The position numbers and the translations under genes were made by a program. Below the pieces are notes generated by a model. It made no database searches and was not told where the DNA came from. It saw only the letters and a list, made by a program, of their open reading frames with translations. Shown here one piece after another: positions 1-8,504 of a DNA stretch of 64,000 nt. This DNA comes from Bordetella flabilis (GTDB lineage: Bacteria; Pseudomonadota; Gammaproteobacteria; Burkholderiales; Burkholderiaceae_B), in contig NZ_CP016172.1 in the NCBI RefSeq assembly GCF_001676725.1, positions 5,642,001 through 5,706,000 of the forward strand. The letters run 5' to 3'. Position 1 is the stretch's first letter; every line of letters begins with the position of its first letter.

Positions 1-261
1 ATGCCAAAGCGCGCTGACACCTGGAATGTACATACCGCCTGTCTCACCAAAAGACCGCTTGAGTACCGGGTGTGCCCGGTGCGGTTCCGCCAGGGTCTGG
101 CGTGCGCACCACCCGCCACACCGAAGGATGGATCGTCCCGTCTTGCCCTCGTCACCCCTGCATCGCCCCGCCGGGCTGCAGCCGATAGAATGCGCCTTGG
201 CGGCGCTTTATCGCTGTGCGCCGCGTTCCGCCATTTCGCAACGAAAGATCGAAGGCCCGCC
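1..261. other. region upstream of panB, no gene supported
   Basis: The panB reading frame stays open back to base 1, but the conserved PanB sequence only begins at the ATG at 262 and the upstream translation is Arg/Pro-rich with no family resemblance. I treat it as leader or promoter DNA. A short GC-rich hairpin (CCGGGTGTGCCCGG, about 67-80) is present; no confident promoter hexamers were found. Confidence 0.5.
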
Positions 262-1104
262 ATGTATCCGACCGCCGCCCAAGCGCCGCAAGCACCGCGC
301 AAGCCCATCACCCTGGCCACCCTGGCCGCGATGCACCAGCGCGGCGAAAAGCTCGCCATGCTGACCTGCTATGACGCCAGCTTCGCCGCGCTGCTGGACC
401 AGTGCGGGGTTGACATCCTGCTGGTGGGAGATTCCCTGGGCAACGTCGTCCAGGGGCAGACCTCCACGCTTCCGGTGACCCTGGAACACATCATCTATCA
501 CACCGAATGCGTCGTGCGCGGCAACAAGACCGCGTGGGTCCTGGCCGACATGCCCTGGGGCAGCTACCACGAATCGCCGGCCCAGGCGTACGCCAGCGCG
601 GCGCGGCTGATGGCTGCGGGCGCGCAGATGGTCAAGGTCGAAGGCATGGACGGCCGGACGCCGTGGATGTCGCAGATTGTCGCCTTCCTGTCCGAGCGGG
701 GCATTCCGGTCTGCGCCCATATGGGCCTGACGCCGCAGTTCGTGCATGCCCTGGGCGGCTATCGCGTGCAAGGCAAGGACGAGTCCGGGGCGGCGCACCT
801 GAAGCAGCAGGCGCGCGTGATGCGGGACGCGGGCGCCAATATGCTGTTGTACGAGATGGTGCCGGCGGCGCTGGCCGCCGAAATCACCGCGGACGTCGGC
901 ATCCCGACCATCGGGATCGGGGCCGGCGCCGGGTGTTCAGGCCAGGTACTGGTACTGCACGACATGCTGGATATCTTCCCCGGCCGCAAGGCGCGCTTCG
1001 TGCGCAACTTCATGGACGGGGCGGGCAGCATCCAGCAAGCCGTGCAGGCCTACGTGCGCGCCGTGAAGGATGGCAGCTTCCCGGCGCCGGAGCACGCCTA
1101 CTAG
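262..1104 (+). CDS. panB: 3-methyl-2-oxobutanoate hydroxymethyltransferase
   Basis: PanB transfers a hydroxymethyl group from 5,10-methylenetetrahydrofolate to 2-oxoisovalerate, making ketopantoate, the first committed step of pantothenate (CoA precursor) synthesis in the cytoplasm. The 280-residue product is slightly longer than the E. coli enzyme (264). It carries the family blocks [15 protein letters not shown], the metal-site region [13 protein letters not shown], and the C-terminal [20 protein letters not shown] chose the ATG at 262 because homology starts just after it and GAAGG lies upstream; the longer in-frame ORF adds 87 unlike residues. panC is not adjacent, so this copy stands alone here. 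The neighbouring minus-strand catabolic cluster converges on it and seems unrelated. Confidence 0.95.
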   Translation: MYPTAAQAPQAPRKPITLATLAAMHQRGEKLAMLTCYDASFAALLDQCGVDILLVGDSLGNVVQGQTSTLPVTLEHIIYHTECVVRGNKTAWVLADMPWGSYHESPAQAYASAARLMAAGAQMVKVEGMDGRTPWMSQIVAFLSERGIPVCAHMGLTPQFVHALGGYRVQGKDESGAAHLKQQARVMRDAGANMLLYEMVPAALAAEITADVGIPTIGIGAGAGCSGQVLVLHDMLDIFPGRKARFVRNFMDGAGSIQQAVQAYVRAVKDGSFPAPEHAY

Positions 1105-1120
1105 GCCGTGACTGGCAGTG

Positions 1121-1798
1121 CTAGCGCGTATGGATGACGCAGCCCAGCTGCGACAGCCGCGCATCGATCCAGCTGGTGTCCAGCTTGCCGGCGGCGATAT
1201 CGGCGACGGTCTTTTCCTCGGCGGCGTGCTTGGCGGCGGCGGCCTGGTAGACGCTTTCGACCTGGTCGTACGGAATGCACAGCAGCCCGTCCTCGTCGCC
1301 GATGACCAGATCGCCCGGCTGGATCACCATGCCGTCCAGCGCGATCGCGCAGTTGATCTCGCCCGGCCCGTCCTTGTAGGGACCGCGATGCGTCACGCCG
1401 GCGGCATACACGGGCAGCGAGCTGCGACGCAAGGCGCCCGCATCGCGGATGGCCCCATTGATGACGATGCCGCCGATCTTGCGGGTCTGCGCATAACCGG
1501 CCATCAGTTCACCGATGATGGCGTTGGTCAGGTCGCCGCCCGCGTCCACGACGATGACGTCGCCCGGCTGGGCCATGCCCAGGGCCTTGTGCACCATCAG
1601 GTTGTCGCCCGGGCGCGTCTTGACGGTCAGCGCCGGTCCGGACATGACCGTGCCGTCGTGCATCGGGCGCAGGCGCGTACCGCCTGCGGCCATGCGCGAC
1701 ATGACGTCGCTGATATTGGCGACGGGGATGGCGGCGAAACGCTGCGCGACCTCGGCGGACACGGCGCGTTGGCGCGCGTGGATTTCAAAACCGATCAT
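1121..1798 (-). CDS. RraA-family protein, probable 4-hydroxy-4-methyl-2-oxoglutarate/oxaloacetate-type aldolase
   Basis: This 225-residue protein belongs to the RraA/HMG aldolase family, which cleaves 4-hydroxy-2-oxo acids to pyruvate plus a second carbonyl compound, or acts as an oxaloacetate decarboxylase. Seen in sequence: an N-terminal IPVANISDVMSRM block, the central VVDAGGDLTNAIIGELMA, and NGAIRDAG, supplying the G-D...R-D residues that hold divalent metal and substrate in the family. It starts at ATG 1798, about 118 bases after the SDR gene on the same strand, so it may be the last gene of the long minus-strand operon starting at 9571. Homology to the RNase E inhibitor RraA does not imply that role; the catabolic context favours aldolase. 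Confidence 0.82.
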   Translation of the reverse strand: MIGFEIHARQRAVSAEVAQRFAAIPVANISDVMSRMAAGGTRLRPMHDGTVMSGPALTVKTRPGDNLMVHKALGMAQPGDVIVVDAGGDLTNAIIGELMAGYAQTRKIGGIVINGAIRDAGALRRSSLPVYAAGVTHRGPYKDGPGEINCAIALDGMVIQPGDLVIGDEDGLLCIPYDQVESVYQAAAAKHAAEEKTVADIAAGKLDTSWIDARLSQLGCVIHTR

Positions 1799-1916
1799 TG
1801 TGCTTTTCCTCTGTTGCGAGAATGGCCCGGCCCGGACGGTCGGGAAGCAGCCATCGTAGGCGGTTCCCGGCGCGGAGAAAAGCCCGCGCGCCGGTCCAGA
1901 GGAAAAAATCGCGCGG

Positions 1917-2696
1917 TCAAACGGTGTAGTTCAGCGCCAGCCGGCCGCCGTCGACGAACAGCGTCTCTCCGGTGATATAGCTGGCGGCGTCGCTCAGCAG
2001 GTAGGCCACGGCATCGGCCACTTCCGCCGGCTCGCCCAGGCGCCGCATGGGGGTGCGGCTCATCAGCCGGGCGCGCGTGGACTCGTCGGCCAGGACCGCC
2101 TTGCGCGCCAGCTCCGTGGCGATGGTGCCCGGCCCCACCGCGTTGACCCGGATGCCGTGGTCCACCAGCGCCAGGGCCATCACGCGCGTCAGTTGGCCGA
2201 GACCGCCCTTGCTCACGTTGTACGCGGCGATGGTGGGAATCGCCATGACGGCGTTGACCGAGCTCATGTGCACGATGGCGCCCCCGCCCTGCTCCACCAT
2301 GACGCGGGCCACCGCCTGCCCCACCAGGAAGGCGCCCTTCAGGTTGACGTCCAGCACCTCATCCCATTCCTGCTCGGTGATGTCCAGGAAGTTGCCCGTG
2401 CGGACGATACCGGCGTTGCTGACCAGGTAGTCGATGCGGCCGTAGGCCTGGCGCGTGGCCGCCACGGCGGCGTCCACCGCCGCCTTGTCCGCCACGTTGC
2501 AGCGGATGTAAGCGGCGCGTGCGCCCTCGCGTTCGAGGGCCTGCGCCAGGGCCTGCCCCGGGCCGTCGGCGACGTCCCAGATCGCCACGGCGGCGCCATC
2601 GCGGGCGATACGCCGGGCGCAGGCCTCGCCTATCCCCTGCGAGCCGCCAGTGACGACCGCGACCTTGCCCTGGAAATCGAATACTGTGCCGCTCAT
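1917..2696 (-). CDS. SDR-family NAD(P)-dependent oxidoreductase
   Basis: A classical short-chain dehydrogenase/reductase of 259 residues. It has the cofactor motif TGGSQGIG at residues 16-23, the VSNAGIV strand motif, the catalytic Ser followed by YNVSK, and the C-terminal [11 protein letters not shown] found in the FabG-like subgroup. The start at 2696 is supported by AAGGAGG a few bases upstream; a longer frame adds 29 residues without homology. It follows the periplasmic binding protein gene by 25 bases in the operon of ABC importer plus amine oxidase subunits. A reasonable inference is that it oxidises or reduces a hydroxy/keto intermediate of that pathway. The substrate cannot be told from sequence. 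Confidence 0.88.
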   Translation of the reverse strand: MSGTVFDFQGKVAVVTGGSQGIGEACARRIARDGAAVAIWDVADGPGQALAQALEREGARAAYIRCNVADKAAVDAAVAATRQAYGRIDYLVSNAGIVRTGNFLDITEQEWDEVLDVNLKGAFLVGQAVARVMVEQGGGAIVHMSSVNAVMAIPTIAAYNVSKGGLGQLTRVMALALVDHGIRVNAVGPGTIATELARKAVLADESTRARLMSRTPMRRLGEPAEVADAVAYLLSDAASYITGETLFVDGGRLALNYTV

Positions 2697-2721
2697 ACTT
2701 TCCTCCTTCGGGGCGACGGAT

Positions 2722-3795
2722 TCACCGCTCCACCGTGCGGTTCCAGCGCGCGTTGAACGCCGCGCGCGTTGCATTGATGGCATCCCAGTCCAGCACCTTG
2801 GCGGTCTGCATATAGGCCTGGAACTGCTTGAGCATGTCCTGGTTGCCGGCGTCGGCCTGCACGGTACGGTTCGACGGGAAATGGCCGCCGTACTGCAGCG
2901 CGCTGGCCTGCGCCTGCGGCGACAACAGGTACAGCGCCAGCTTCTGCGCCAGTTCCGGTTCGGAGTTCCTGGCCACCACGCATTCGCCCACCATCAGGAT
3001 CACCGACCCCTCCTTCGGCTGCGCATACTCCACCGGGATGCCGCGGCGTTTCAGGCGCGCGATGGCGGTGGGCGTCAACGGAAAAATGGCCGCCTCGTCG
3101 GACTGGATCATCTCGGCCAGTTTGGCGGAGTTGGGAATGTATTCAAGCACATTGGGCCCGATGGTGTCGCCCCATTTGGCGAAGCCGGGGTCGACATGCT
3201 GGTCGTCGCCGCCTTGCATGCGATTGAACATCAGGAAGCCATGCAGGCCGAAGGTGCTGTTGGCGGCCGACTGGAACACCACCTTGCCCTTGTACTTCGG
3301 GTCCGCCAGATCGCCCCAGGAAGTCGGCGCCGCCCAGCCGTTCTGCTTGAACAGGCGGGTGTTGTAGCCCAGGCCCGTCATGCCCATGTCGATGCCCGCG
3401 GCCATGCCGTCCTTCATGACCGCCGCGGGATACAGGTCCTTCAGCACCGGACTGTCCTGCAGCTTTTCGCACAACCCCATGGACACCGCACGCGCCATCA
3501 CGCCGTCGTCCAGGAACATGACGTGCATCTGCGGCGTGTTCTTGTAGGCCTGGGCCTTGGCCAGGACCTCGGTGGAGGTCCCGGGCACGACGACGATCTT
3601 CACGTTGTTGGCCTTTTCGAAGGCCGGAAAGACGTGCTGCGTAAAGGCGCGCTCCATATCGCCGCCGTTCATGCCGACATACAGCGTCTTCTGTTGCGCG
3701 GCGGCGCCGGCCGACAGCGCGGCCAGCATGATGGCGCCCGCCAGCCACTTGGCACGGCCGGGGCGGATGGTCCTGCGGCGATTCCGATTCATCAT
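2722..3795 (-). CDS. extracellular substrate-binding protein of a PotD-like ABC importer
   Basis: A 357-residue periplasmic protein with a basic N-terminus ([16 protein letters not shown]), a hydrophobic core and an AAAQ-type signal peptidase site near residue 34. The mature part has the layout of bacterial extracellular binding proteins of the spermidine/putrescine/thiamine group ([43 protein letters not shown]). It would deliver substrate to the permeases at 6782-8504. Its ATG overlaps the stop of the preceding FAD oxidoreductase gene (ATGA), indicating translational coupling. It is unusual in lying at the far end of the operon, after the catabolic enzyme genes, which ties the transported compound to those enzymes. 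The ligand is unknown. Confidence 0.87.
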   Translation of the reverse strand: MMNRNRRRTIRPGRAKWLAGAIMLAALSAGAAAQQKTLYVGMNGGDMERAFTQHVFPAFEKANNVKIVVVPGTSTEVLAKAQAYKNTPQMHVMFLDDGVMARAVSMGLCEKLQDSPVLKDLYPAAVMKDGMAAGIDMGMTGLGYNTRLFKQNGWAAPTSWGDLADPKYKGKVVFQSAANSTFGLHGFLMFNRMQGGDDQHVDPGFAKWGDTIGPNVLEYIPNSAKLAEMIQSDEAAIFPLTPTAIARLKRRGIPVEYAQPKEGSVILMVGECVVARNSEPELAQKLALYLLSPQAQASALQYGGHFPSNRTVQADAGNQDMLKQFQAYMQTAKVLDWDAINATRAAFNARWNRTVER

Positions 3796-4964
3796 GTCGA
3801 CTCCAGCGAGTGCCCATGGAAACGAAGCGCGCTATCGCCGGCCGCATGAGCGACGGCCGCGTAACGGTCGATGCGGAAGGCATCGATGGCAATTCCGGTC
3901 GTGCCGGTGGCGGCGAGGTCGGCCAGCACTTCGCCGGCCGCCGGCCCGATCTGGAAGCCGGCCCCGGAAAACCCGAAGCCATGAAACAGCCCCGGCGTGG
4001 TGGCGCTGGGCCCCAGCACCGGATTATGGTCGGGCATGCTGCCCTCGACACCGGACCAGAAACGGATGACGTGCGCACTGCGCAGGGCGGGCAACAGGTC
4101 CGCCGCCTTGCCCAGCAACGCCGCGATCTGCGCGCGGCCAGGCCGGGCGAAGTCGGGACTGGACGAAACGCCGCGCCCGCCGCCGATCACGCAATTGCCG
4201 CGGTCCACCTGGCGCGCATAGATGCCGCCGCCCTGCATGCCCAGGCTGACCGTCATGAAGGGCGGCAGCGGCTCGGTGACCATCATCAACGGATGTATGG
4301 CGGTTTCAGGCACCGCTTCCCCGAAGGCGGCCGCGAAACGATGCGCCCACGCCCCCGCGCAGTTCAACAGGCGGCGGGCGCGCACTTCCAATGCCGCGCC
4401 GGCGCGCAATACGAACCGTTCGCCGTCATGCAGCACGCTGTCGACCGCGACCTGCTCGCGGACCTGCGCGCCAGCGCGCCGCGCGGCGAGGGCGAATGCC
4501 GGCGACACCAGGCGCGGATTGGCGTGGCCATCCTCGGGGCAGAAGGAACCGCCGATCACGCTGGCGCCCAGCCAGCCGAAACGACGGTCCAGCGCCGCGC
4601 GGTCGAGCATTTCCAGGTCCATGCCGAAGCCGCGCGTGGCGTGCCGATAACGTTCCAGTTCGGCGACATCGGCGTCCGTGCGCGCCAGCTTGAGATGGCC
4701 GGAGCGTACATATTCGCAATCCGTGCCGATCAGCGCGGGCAGTTGGCCCCACAACTGGTGCGCGCGCCGCGCCAGGGGCATTTGCTCCAGGGGCCGGCCC
4801 TGCCGCCGCACCCCGCCATAGTTCACGCCGCTGGCCTTGGCGCCGCACGCGCCCGCTTCCAACAGGGTCACCGGCAAGCCGCGCCGCCGCAGGAAAAGCG
4901 CCGCGCTCGCCCCCACGATGCCGCCCCCGATGATGGCGACTTCGGTATCGATGCGTTCCATCAT
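3792..4964 (-). CDS. FAD-dependent amine oxidase/dehydrogenase, DAO family (opine oxidase B/HcnC-like subunit)
   Basis: A 390-residue flavoprotein with the N-terminal dinucleotide motif IIGGGIVGASAALFL (GGGIVG at 13-18) and the DAO-family C-terminus HGFGFSGAGFQIGPAAGEV, which closes over FAD. Such subunits oxidise secondary amines (opines, hydroxyproline, glycine) to imines. It is encoded by ATGA overlap directly after an FAD/NAD pyridine-nucleotide-type subunit (4961) and a small [2Fe-2S] subunit (6466). This gene order matches heterotrimeric opine oxidases, HcnABC and D-hydroxyproline dehydrogenases. The role as catalytic subunit of such a complex follows from family knowledge; the actual amine is not readable from the sequence. 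Confidence 0.86.
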   Translation of the reverse strand: MMERIDTEVAIIGGGIVGASAALFLRRRGLPVTLLEAGACGAKASGVNYGGVRRQGRPLEQMPLARRAHQLWGQLPALIGTDCEYVRSGHLKLARTDADVAELERYRHATRGFGMDLEMLDRAALDRRFGWLGASVIGGSFCPEDGHANPRLVSPAFALAARRAGAQVREQVAVDSVLHDGERFVLRAGAALEVRARRLLNCAGAWAHRFAAAFGEAVPETAIHPLMMVTEPLPPFMTVSLGMQGGGIYARQVDRGNCVIGGGRGVSSSPDFARPGRAQIAALLGKAADLLPALRSAHVIRFWSGVEGSMPDHNPVLGPSATTPGLFHGFGFSGAGFQIGPAAGEVLADLAATGTTGIAIDAFRIDRYAAVAHAAGDSALRFHGHSLEST

Positions 4965-6469
4965 GGCGCCGCCCGCGGCGACAGCGGTTCGGCCGCGTAG
5001 GCCCCAGCCTCGACCCCGTCCGCCCGCAGGCTGGAGACGATCCCGGTGTCCAGGGGCCCTGCCAGGTCCGGCAAGTCCGGCAAGGGCCAGGCCGTGCCTT
5101 CACGGAAGGGGTACACCGGGATGGGCTTGACCGGCGGCTGGGCCCGTAACCGGCCCACCTGCGGCAGCGCCACTCCGCTGGCCTGCGCCAGCAATTCGGC
5201 CGCGGCGGCGCCGCACATTCGCCCCTGGCACCGGCCCATGCCGACGCGCGTCAGGGCTTTCATGCGGTTGAGCTCGCCCGCGCCCTGCGCACGCGCCGAC
5301 TCGCGCAAGGCGCCCGCGGTGATTTCCTCGCAGCGGCACAGGATTACGTCGTCGCCCAGCGTGGCGGCCCAGTCCGCCGGAAACGGAAAGGCCCGTTCCA
5401 GCGCATCGCGCAATTTCTGCTGCTGCGCCAGCCGGCGTTGCAGCACGGCGATACGGCGGTCCGCCACCGGCACGCCGATGTCCTCCAGCAAGGCCAGGGC
5501 GGCGCGCTCGCCGGCCAGTTCGGCCGCGTCGGCGCCCGCGATACCCGCGCCGTCGCCCGCCAGATAAACGCCCGGTACGGTCGCCCGTCCCGCAACATCG
5601 CGGCGCGGCAGCCAGGCGCGGTCGCGGCCATGGAAGTCGAAGTCGCAGCCGCTCAGGCTCGCGAGCTGCGTCTCGGCACGCAAGCCCAGCCCGTAGGCCA
5701 CGGCGTCGCAGGCAATGCGCCGAAGGTCTGCCGCCGCATCGCCCCTGGCGCGGAATGCAATGCCGCTGACCCGGTCGTGCCCGACCACATGGTCCGGGCG
5801 CACGCCCTGGTACACCGGCACGCCGTGCAGCCGCAGCCACGCCATGTAATAGAGCCCCTTGGCGAGCACGCCGGGCGCGCGCAGCATCCCGGGCAAGGCC
5901 GACACGCGGTCCGCGGTGCCGGCGGTGTCCAGCACGGCAGCCACGCCGGCGCCCGCGCGGGCGTACTGGTAGGCCACCAGGTACAGCAATGGGCCCGTTC
6001 CCATGAACACTACGCGCCGGCCGATGCCGCAGCCCTGGTACTTCAGCGCCACCTGCGCGCCGCCCAACGTATAGACGCCGGGCGTGGTCCAGCCGGGAAA
6101 GGGCAGGACGCGATCGGTGGCGCCCGTCGCGAGGATCAGGCGGTCGTAGCCGATGGCATGGTTGCGGCCCCCGTGCAGGACGTCCAGCAGGCGGTCCTCG
6201 CAATTCCAGACCAGCGCACCGGGCCGGTAATCAATGGCGGGCAGCAGCGCCTCCATGGCGCGGTGCAGGCGATGGGCCTTGCGATGCTCGAAGCCGTACA
6301 GCTCGCGCCCGGACCGGTCGAACCCGGGCGGAGGCTGCCGGTAGATCTGCCCGCCCGCGCGCGGGGCCTCGTCCAGCACGATGGGCCGCAGGCCGGCGCC
6401 GACCAGCACCTGCGCGGCGCGTATGCCGGCCGGGCCGGCCCCGACGATGACGGCGCGCGTGTCGTTCAT
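4961..6469 (-). CDS. FAD/NAD(P)-binding oxidoreductase subunit with C-terminal [2Fe-2S] site (opine oxidase A/HcnB-like)
   Basis: The 502-residue protein opens with AVIVGAGPAGIRAAQVL (FAD site, residues 10-15) and has a second nucleotide-binding region around VVFMGTGPLLYLVAYQYARAG. Near the C-terminus are four cysteines, C378 and C380 (ILCRCEEIT) and C414 and C419 (CQGRMC), the BFD-like [2Fe-2S] ligand set of the OoxA/HcnB/SoxA-like group. The start at 6469 forms an ATGA overlap with the stop of the upstream small ferredoxin-like gene; an upstream in-frame ATG adds 36 unlike residues. It probably passes electrons from the DAO subunit to an acceptor. The cluster could encode a D-hydroxyproline- or opine-type dehydrogenase. 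Cyanide synthase is possible but less likely beside a dedicated importer. Confidence 0.87.
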   Translation of the reverse strand: MNDTRAVIVGAGPAGIRAAQVLVGAGLRPIVLDEAPRAGGQIYRQPPPGFDRSGRELYGFEHRKAHRLHRAMEALLPAIDYRPGALVWNCEDRLLDVLHGGRNHAIGYDRLILATGATDRVLPFPGWTTPGVYTLGGAQVALKYQGCGIGRRVVFMGTGPLLYLVAYQYARAGAGVAAVLDTAGTADRVSALPGMLRAPGVLAKGLYYMAWLRLHGVPVYQGVRPDHVVGHDRVSGIAFRARGDAAADLRRIACDAVAYGLGLRAETQLASLSGCDFDFHGRDRAWLPRRDVAGRATVPGVYLAGDGAGIAGADAAELAGERAALALLEDIGVPVADRRIAVLQRRLAQQQKLRDALERAFPFPADWAATLGDDVILCRCEEITAGALRESARAQGAGELNRMKALTRVGMGRCQGRMCGAAAAELLAQASGVALPQVGRLRAQPPVKPIPVYPFREGTAWPLPDLPDLAGPLDTGIVSSLRADGVEAGAYAAEPLSPRAAP

Positions 6470-6759
6470 GAATGGAACTCCGGCGCCGTGGATACCAGGC
6501 GCATGCCCGGTGCGATAAAGGTGGAGCAGGCGCGCAGCCGCGTGCCGTCTTCCAGCCGCATCCAGCAGTCCTGGCATGCGCCCATCATGCAGAACCCGGC
6601 ACGCGACGCGCCGCTGAACTCGGTCTGACGGAGGCGTTCGGCCTGTGTCAGCACGGCGGTCAGCACGGTGTCCCCCGCCAGCGCCTGCGCCGGACGGCCA
6701 TCCAGGACAAAGGCCACCGTGGGCCGGTGGCGCTCGGACAAGCGCGTCAACAAGGGCAT
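6466..6759 (-). CDS. (2Fe-2S)-binding subunit of the amine oxidase complex (HcnA/OoxC-like)
   Basis: A 96-residue protein with a plant-type ferredoxin fold signature: FCMMGACQDC gives Cys57, Cys62 and Cys65, and the fourth ligand is Cys78 in RACST. The family provides the small electron-transfer subunit of the trimeric oxidases whose other subunits follow immediately (ATGA overlap with the next gene). I chose ATG 6759 because the protein then has the usual length and does not run into the preceding permease gene. An ATG at 6816 in the same frame would add 19 residues and overlap that gene by 35 bases. No strong ribosome binding site is seen, consistent with coupling to the permease gene upstream. 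Confidence 0.84.
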   Translation of the reverse strand: MPLLTRLSERHRPTVAFVLDGRPAQALAGDTVLTAVLTQAERLRQTEFSGASRAGFCMMGACQDCWMRLEDGTRLRACSTFIAPGMRLVSTAPEFHS

Positions 6760-6781
6760 GGTCGCTTCGTTCGCTTCAGTG

Positions 6782-7576
6782 TCATCGCTGCCCCACCAGC
6801 ACACGGTCCAGGCCATAGACGCGGTCCAGCAACAGCATCGCGAGCACGGTCAGGCCGATCACCATGGCCGACACCGCGGCCATCATGGGGTCGATTGATT
6901 CGGTGGCATACATGTACATGCGCACCGGCAAGGTGACGGTGGTCGGCGCGGTGATGAACACCGACATCGTCAGTTCGTCGAAGCTGTTGATGAAGGCAAG
7001 CAGCCAGCCGCCGAAAACACCGGGCACGATCAGCGGCAGGGTCACCTTGAAGAAGACCGCAGCGCGGCTCGCGCTGAGCGACAATGCGGCGTGCTCGATG
7101 GACCGGTCGAAACCCACCAGCGAGCCGACCAGCAGGCGCAGCACGTAAGGTGTGACGACGATCACATGGCTGGCGACGAGCCAGGCGAGACTCCCGCTGG
7201 TGCCGATCAGCGCAAAAAAACGCATCAGCGCGACGCCCAGTACGAGATGCGGAATCATCAACGGCGACAGCAGCAGCCCGTTCAGCAGCTCGCGTCCAGG
7301 AAAGCGGTAGCGGGTCAATGCGCTGGCCGCCGGCAGCGCCAGGCATACGGCCAGCGTGGCCGACAGCGTCGCCAGCACCAGGCTGTTGCGGAACGACTGC
7401 ATGAAGTCGGCATGCTCGAACAGGGCGCGGAACCAGCGCAGGGAGAAATCCGCGGTCGGGACGGTCAACGTCGCTTCCGGGGTGAATGCCACCAGGCAGA
7501 CCACCACCAGCGGCGCCAGCACGAACGCCACGACCAGCGCATTGAACGCCAAAGCCAGCGGCCCGTTCTTCAACAT
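6782..7576 (-). CDS. ABC transporter permease, PotC-like
   Basis: A 264-residue inner-membrane permease with about six hydrophobic segments. The cytoplasmic EAA loop is recognisable around EHAALSLSASRAAVFFKVTLP, followed by LPLIVPGVFGG, and this loop contacts the ATPase. It follows the PotB-like permease gene by 28 bases on the same strand. Together with the ATPase (8501-9571) and binding protein (2722-3795) it forms one importer of the spermidine/putrescine/2-aminoethylphosphonate class. The genes for substrate oxidation come next in the same operon, so the importer probably feeds that enzyme complex. Confidence 0.88.
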   Translation of the reverse strand: MLKNGPLALAFNALVVAFVLAPLVVVCLVAFTPEATLTVPTADFSLRWFRALFEHADFMQSFRNSLVLATLSATLAVCLALPAASALTRYRFPGRELLNGLLLSPLMIPHLVLGVALMRFFALIGTSGSLAWLVASHVIVVTPYVLRLLVGSLVGFDRSIEHAALSLSASRAAVFFKVTLPLIVPGVFGGWLLAFINSFDELTMSVFITAPTTVTLPVRMYMYATESIDPMMAAVSAMVIGLTVLAMLLLDRVYGLDRVLVGQR

Positions 7577-7604
7577 GGCAGGTCCTCGCGAAGGTGCATG
7601 GCGG

Positions 7605-8504
7605 TCAGCCCAGGCTGCGGCGGTACGACCGCTCGATGACGCGGTTGTAGGCCATCATGATGATGACGTTGAGGACCAGCAGCAGGATCGCCAGGGTGGC
7701 GCCCAGCGGCCAGTTCAGCTCGGTCAGGAATTCGTCGTACACGATGGTGGCGACCATCTTCAGCCGGCGCCCGCCCAGCAAGGCGGGTATTGCGAAGGAA
7801 CTGGCGCTCAGCCCGAACACGATCAGGCTGCCGGACAGCACGCCCGGCATGCACTGCGGCAACACCACCCGCCACAACGTTTGCGCGCGCGACGCATTCA
7901 GCGAATAGGCCGCGTGTTCGACGGAAGGATCGAGTTTCTGCAGCGACGTCCACACCGGAATGATCATGAAGGGCAGCATGATGTGCACCAGGCCGATCAC
8001 GATGGCCGTGGGCGTGTACAGCAGCGGCCCAAGTCCCAGCGCCTCCGCCGCCTGCCCGACCAGCCCGGACGGTCCCAGCAACATACTCCAGCCGAACGCG
8101 CGCACCACCAGGGAGATCAGCAGGGGCGACAGCACGGCCAGCAGGAAGATCGAGCGCCACGGCTTGCGCATGCGGCTCAGGATGTAGGCTTCCGGCACGC
8201 CGACCATCACGCAGATCAGCGTGGTCACCACCGAGATCCACAGGGTCCGCCAGAAAATGCCGACGAAGTAGGAATCGGTCAGCACCTCCGCATAGTGGTG
8301 CAGCGTGTAGCCGGGCTGGATGCCGGCGTTGTAGTCGAATGGGCTGAAGGTCAGCGCGAAAGTCAGCGCCAGCGGAGTCACGACCAGCGTGAGGAAGAGC
8401 AGCCCGACGGGAATCGAACCGAGGATGGCGGGCAGGCCGTCCACATTGCGCCGCGGCATGCCCAAGGCGCGCGCCGGCGCCTCGGTGTGGCCCGCCGCGC
8501 TCAT
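7605..8504 (-). CDS. ABC transporter permease, PotB-like
   Basis: A 299-residue permease with a cytoplasmic N-terminal arm, about six transmembrane segments and the EAA loop EHAAYSLNASRAQTLWRVVLP near residue 205. It pairs with the PotC-like permease just downstream to form the membrane channel. The start at 8504 makes an ATGA overlap with the stop of the ATPase gene, which is why I prefer it over the in-frame ATG at 8558. The genes are ordered ATPase, permease, permease, oxidase subunits, binding protein. Confidence 0.87.
   Translation of the reverse strand: MSAAGHTEAPARALGMPRRNVDGLPAILGSIPVGLLFLTLVVTPLALTFALTFSPFDYNAGIQPGYTLHHYAEVLTDSYFVGIFWRTLWISVVTTLICVMVGVPEAYILSRMRKPWRSIFLLAVLSPLLISLVVRAFGWSMLLGPSGLVGQAAEALGLGPLLYTPTAIVIGLVHIMLPFMIIPVWTSLQKLDPSVEHAAYSLNASRAQTLWRVVLPQCMPGVLSGSLIVFGLSASSFAIPALLGGRRLKMVATIVYDEFLTELNWPLGATLAILLLVLNVIIMMAYNRVIERSYRRSLG

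Noticed and set aside
1..261. 87-codon N-terminal extension of PanB
   Set aside because: The extension has no PanB homology, and the ATG at 262 with a GAAGG upstream matches the family start.
3810..5000. 396-codon plus-strand ORF opposite the DAO-family oxidoreductase
   Set aside because: It is the GC-rich antisense shadow of a gene with clear FAD motifs and has no recognisable domain.
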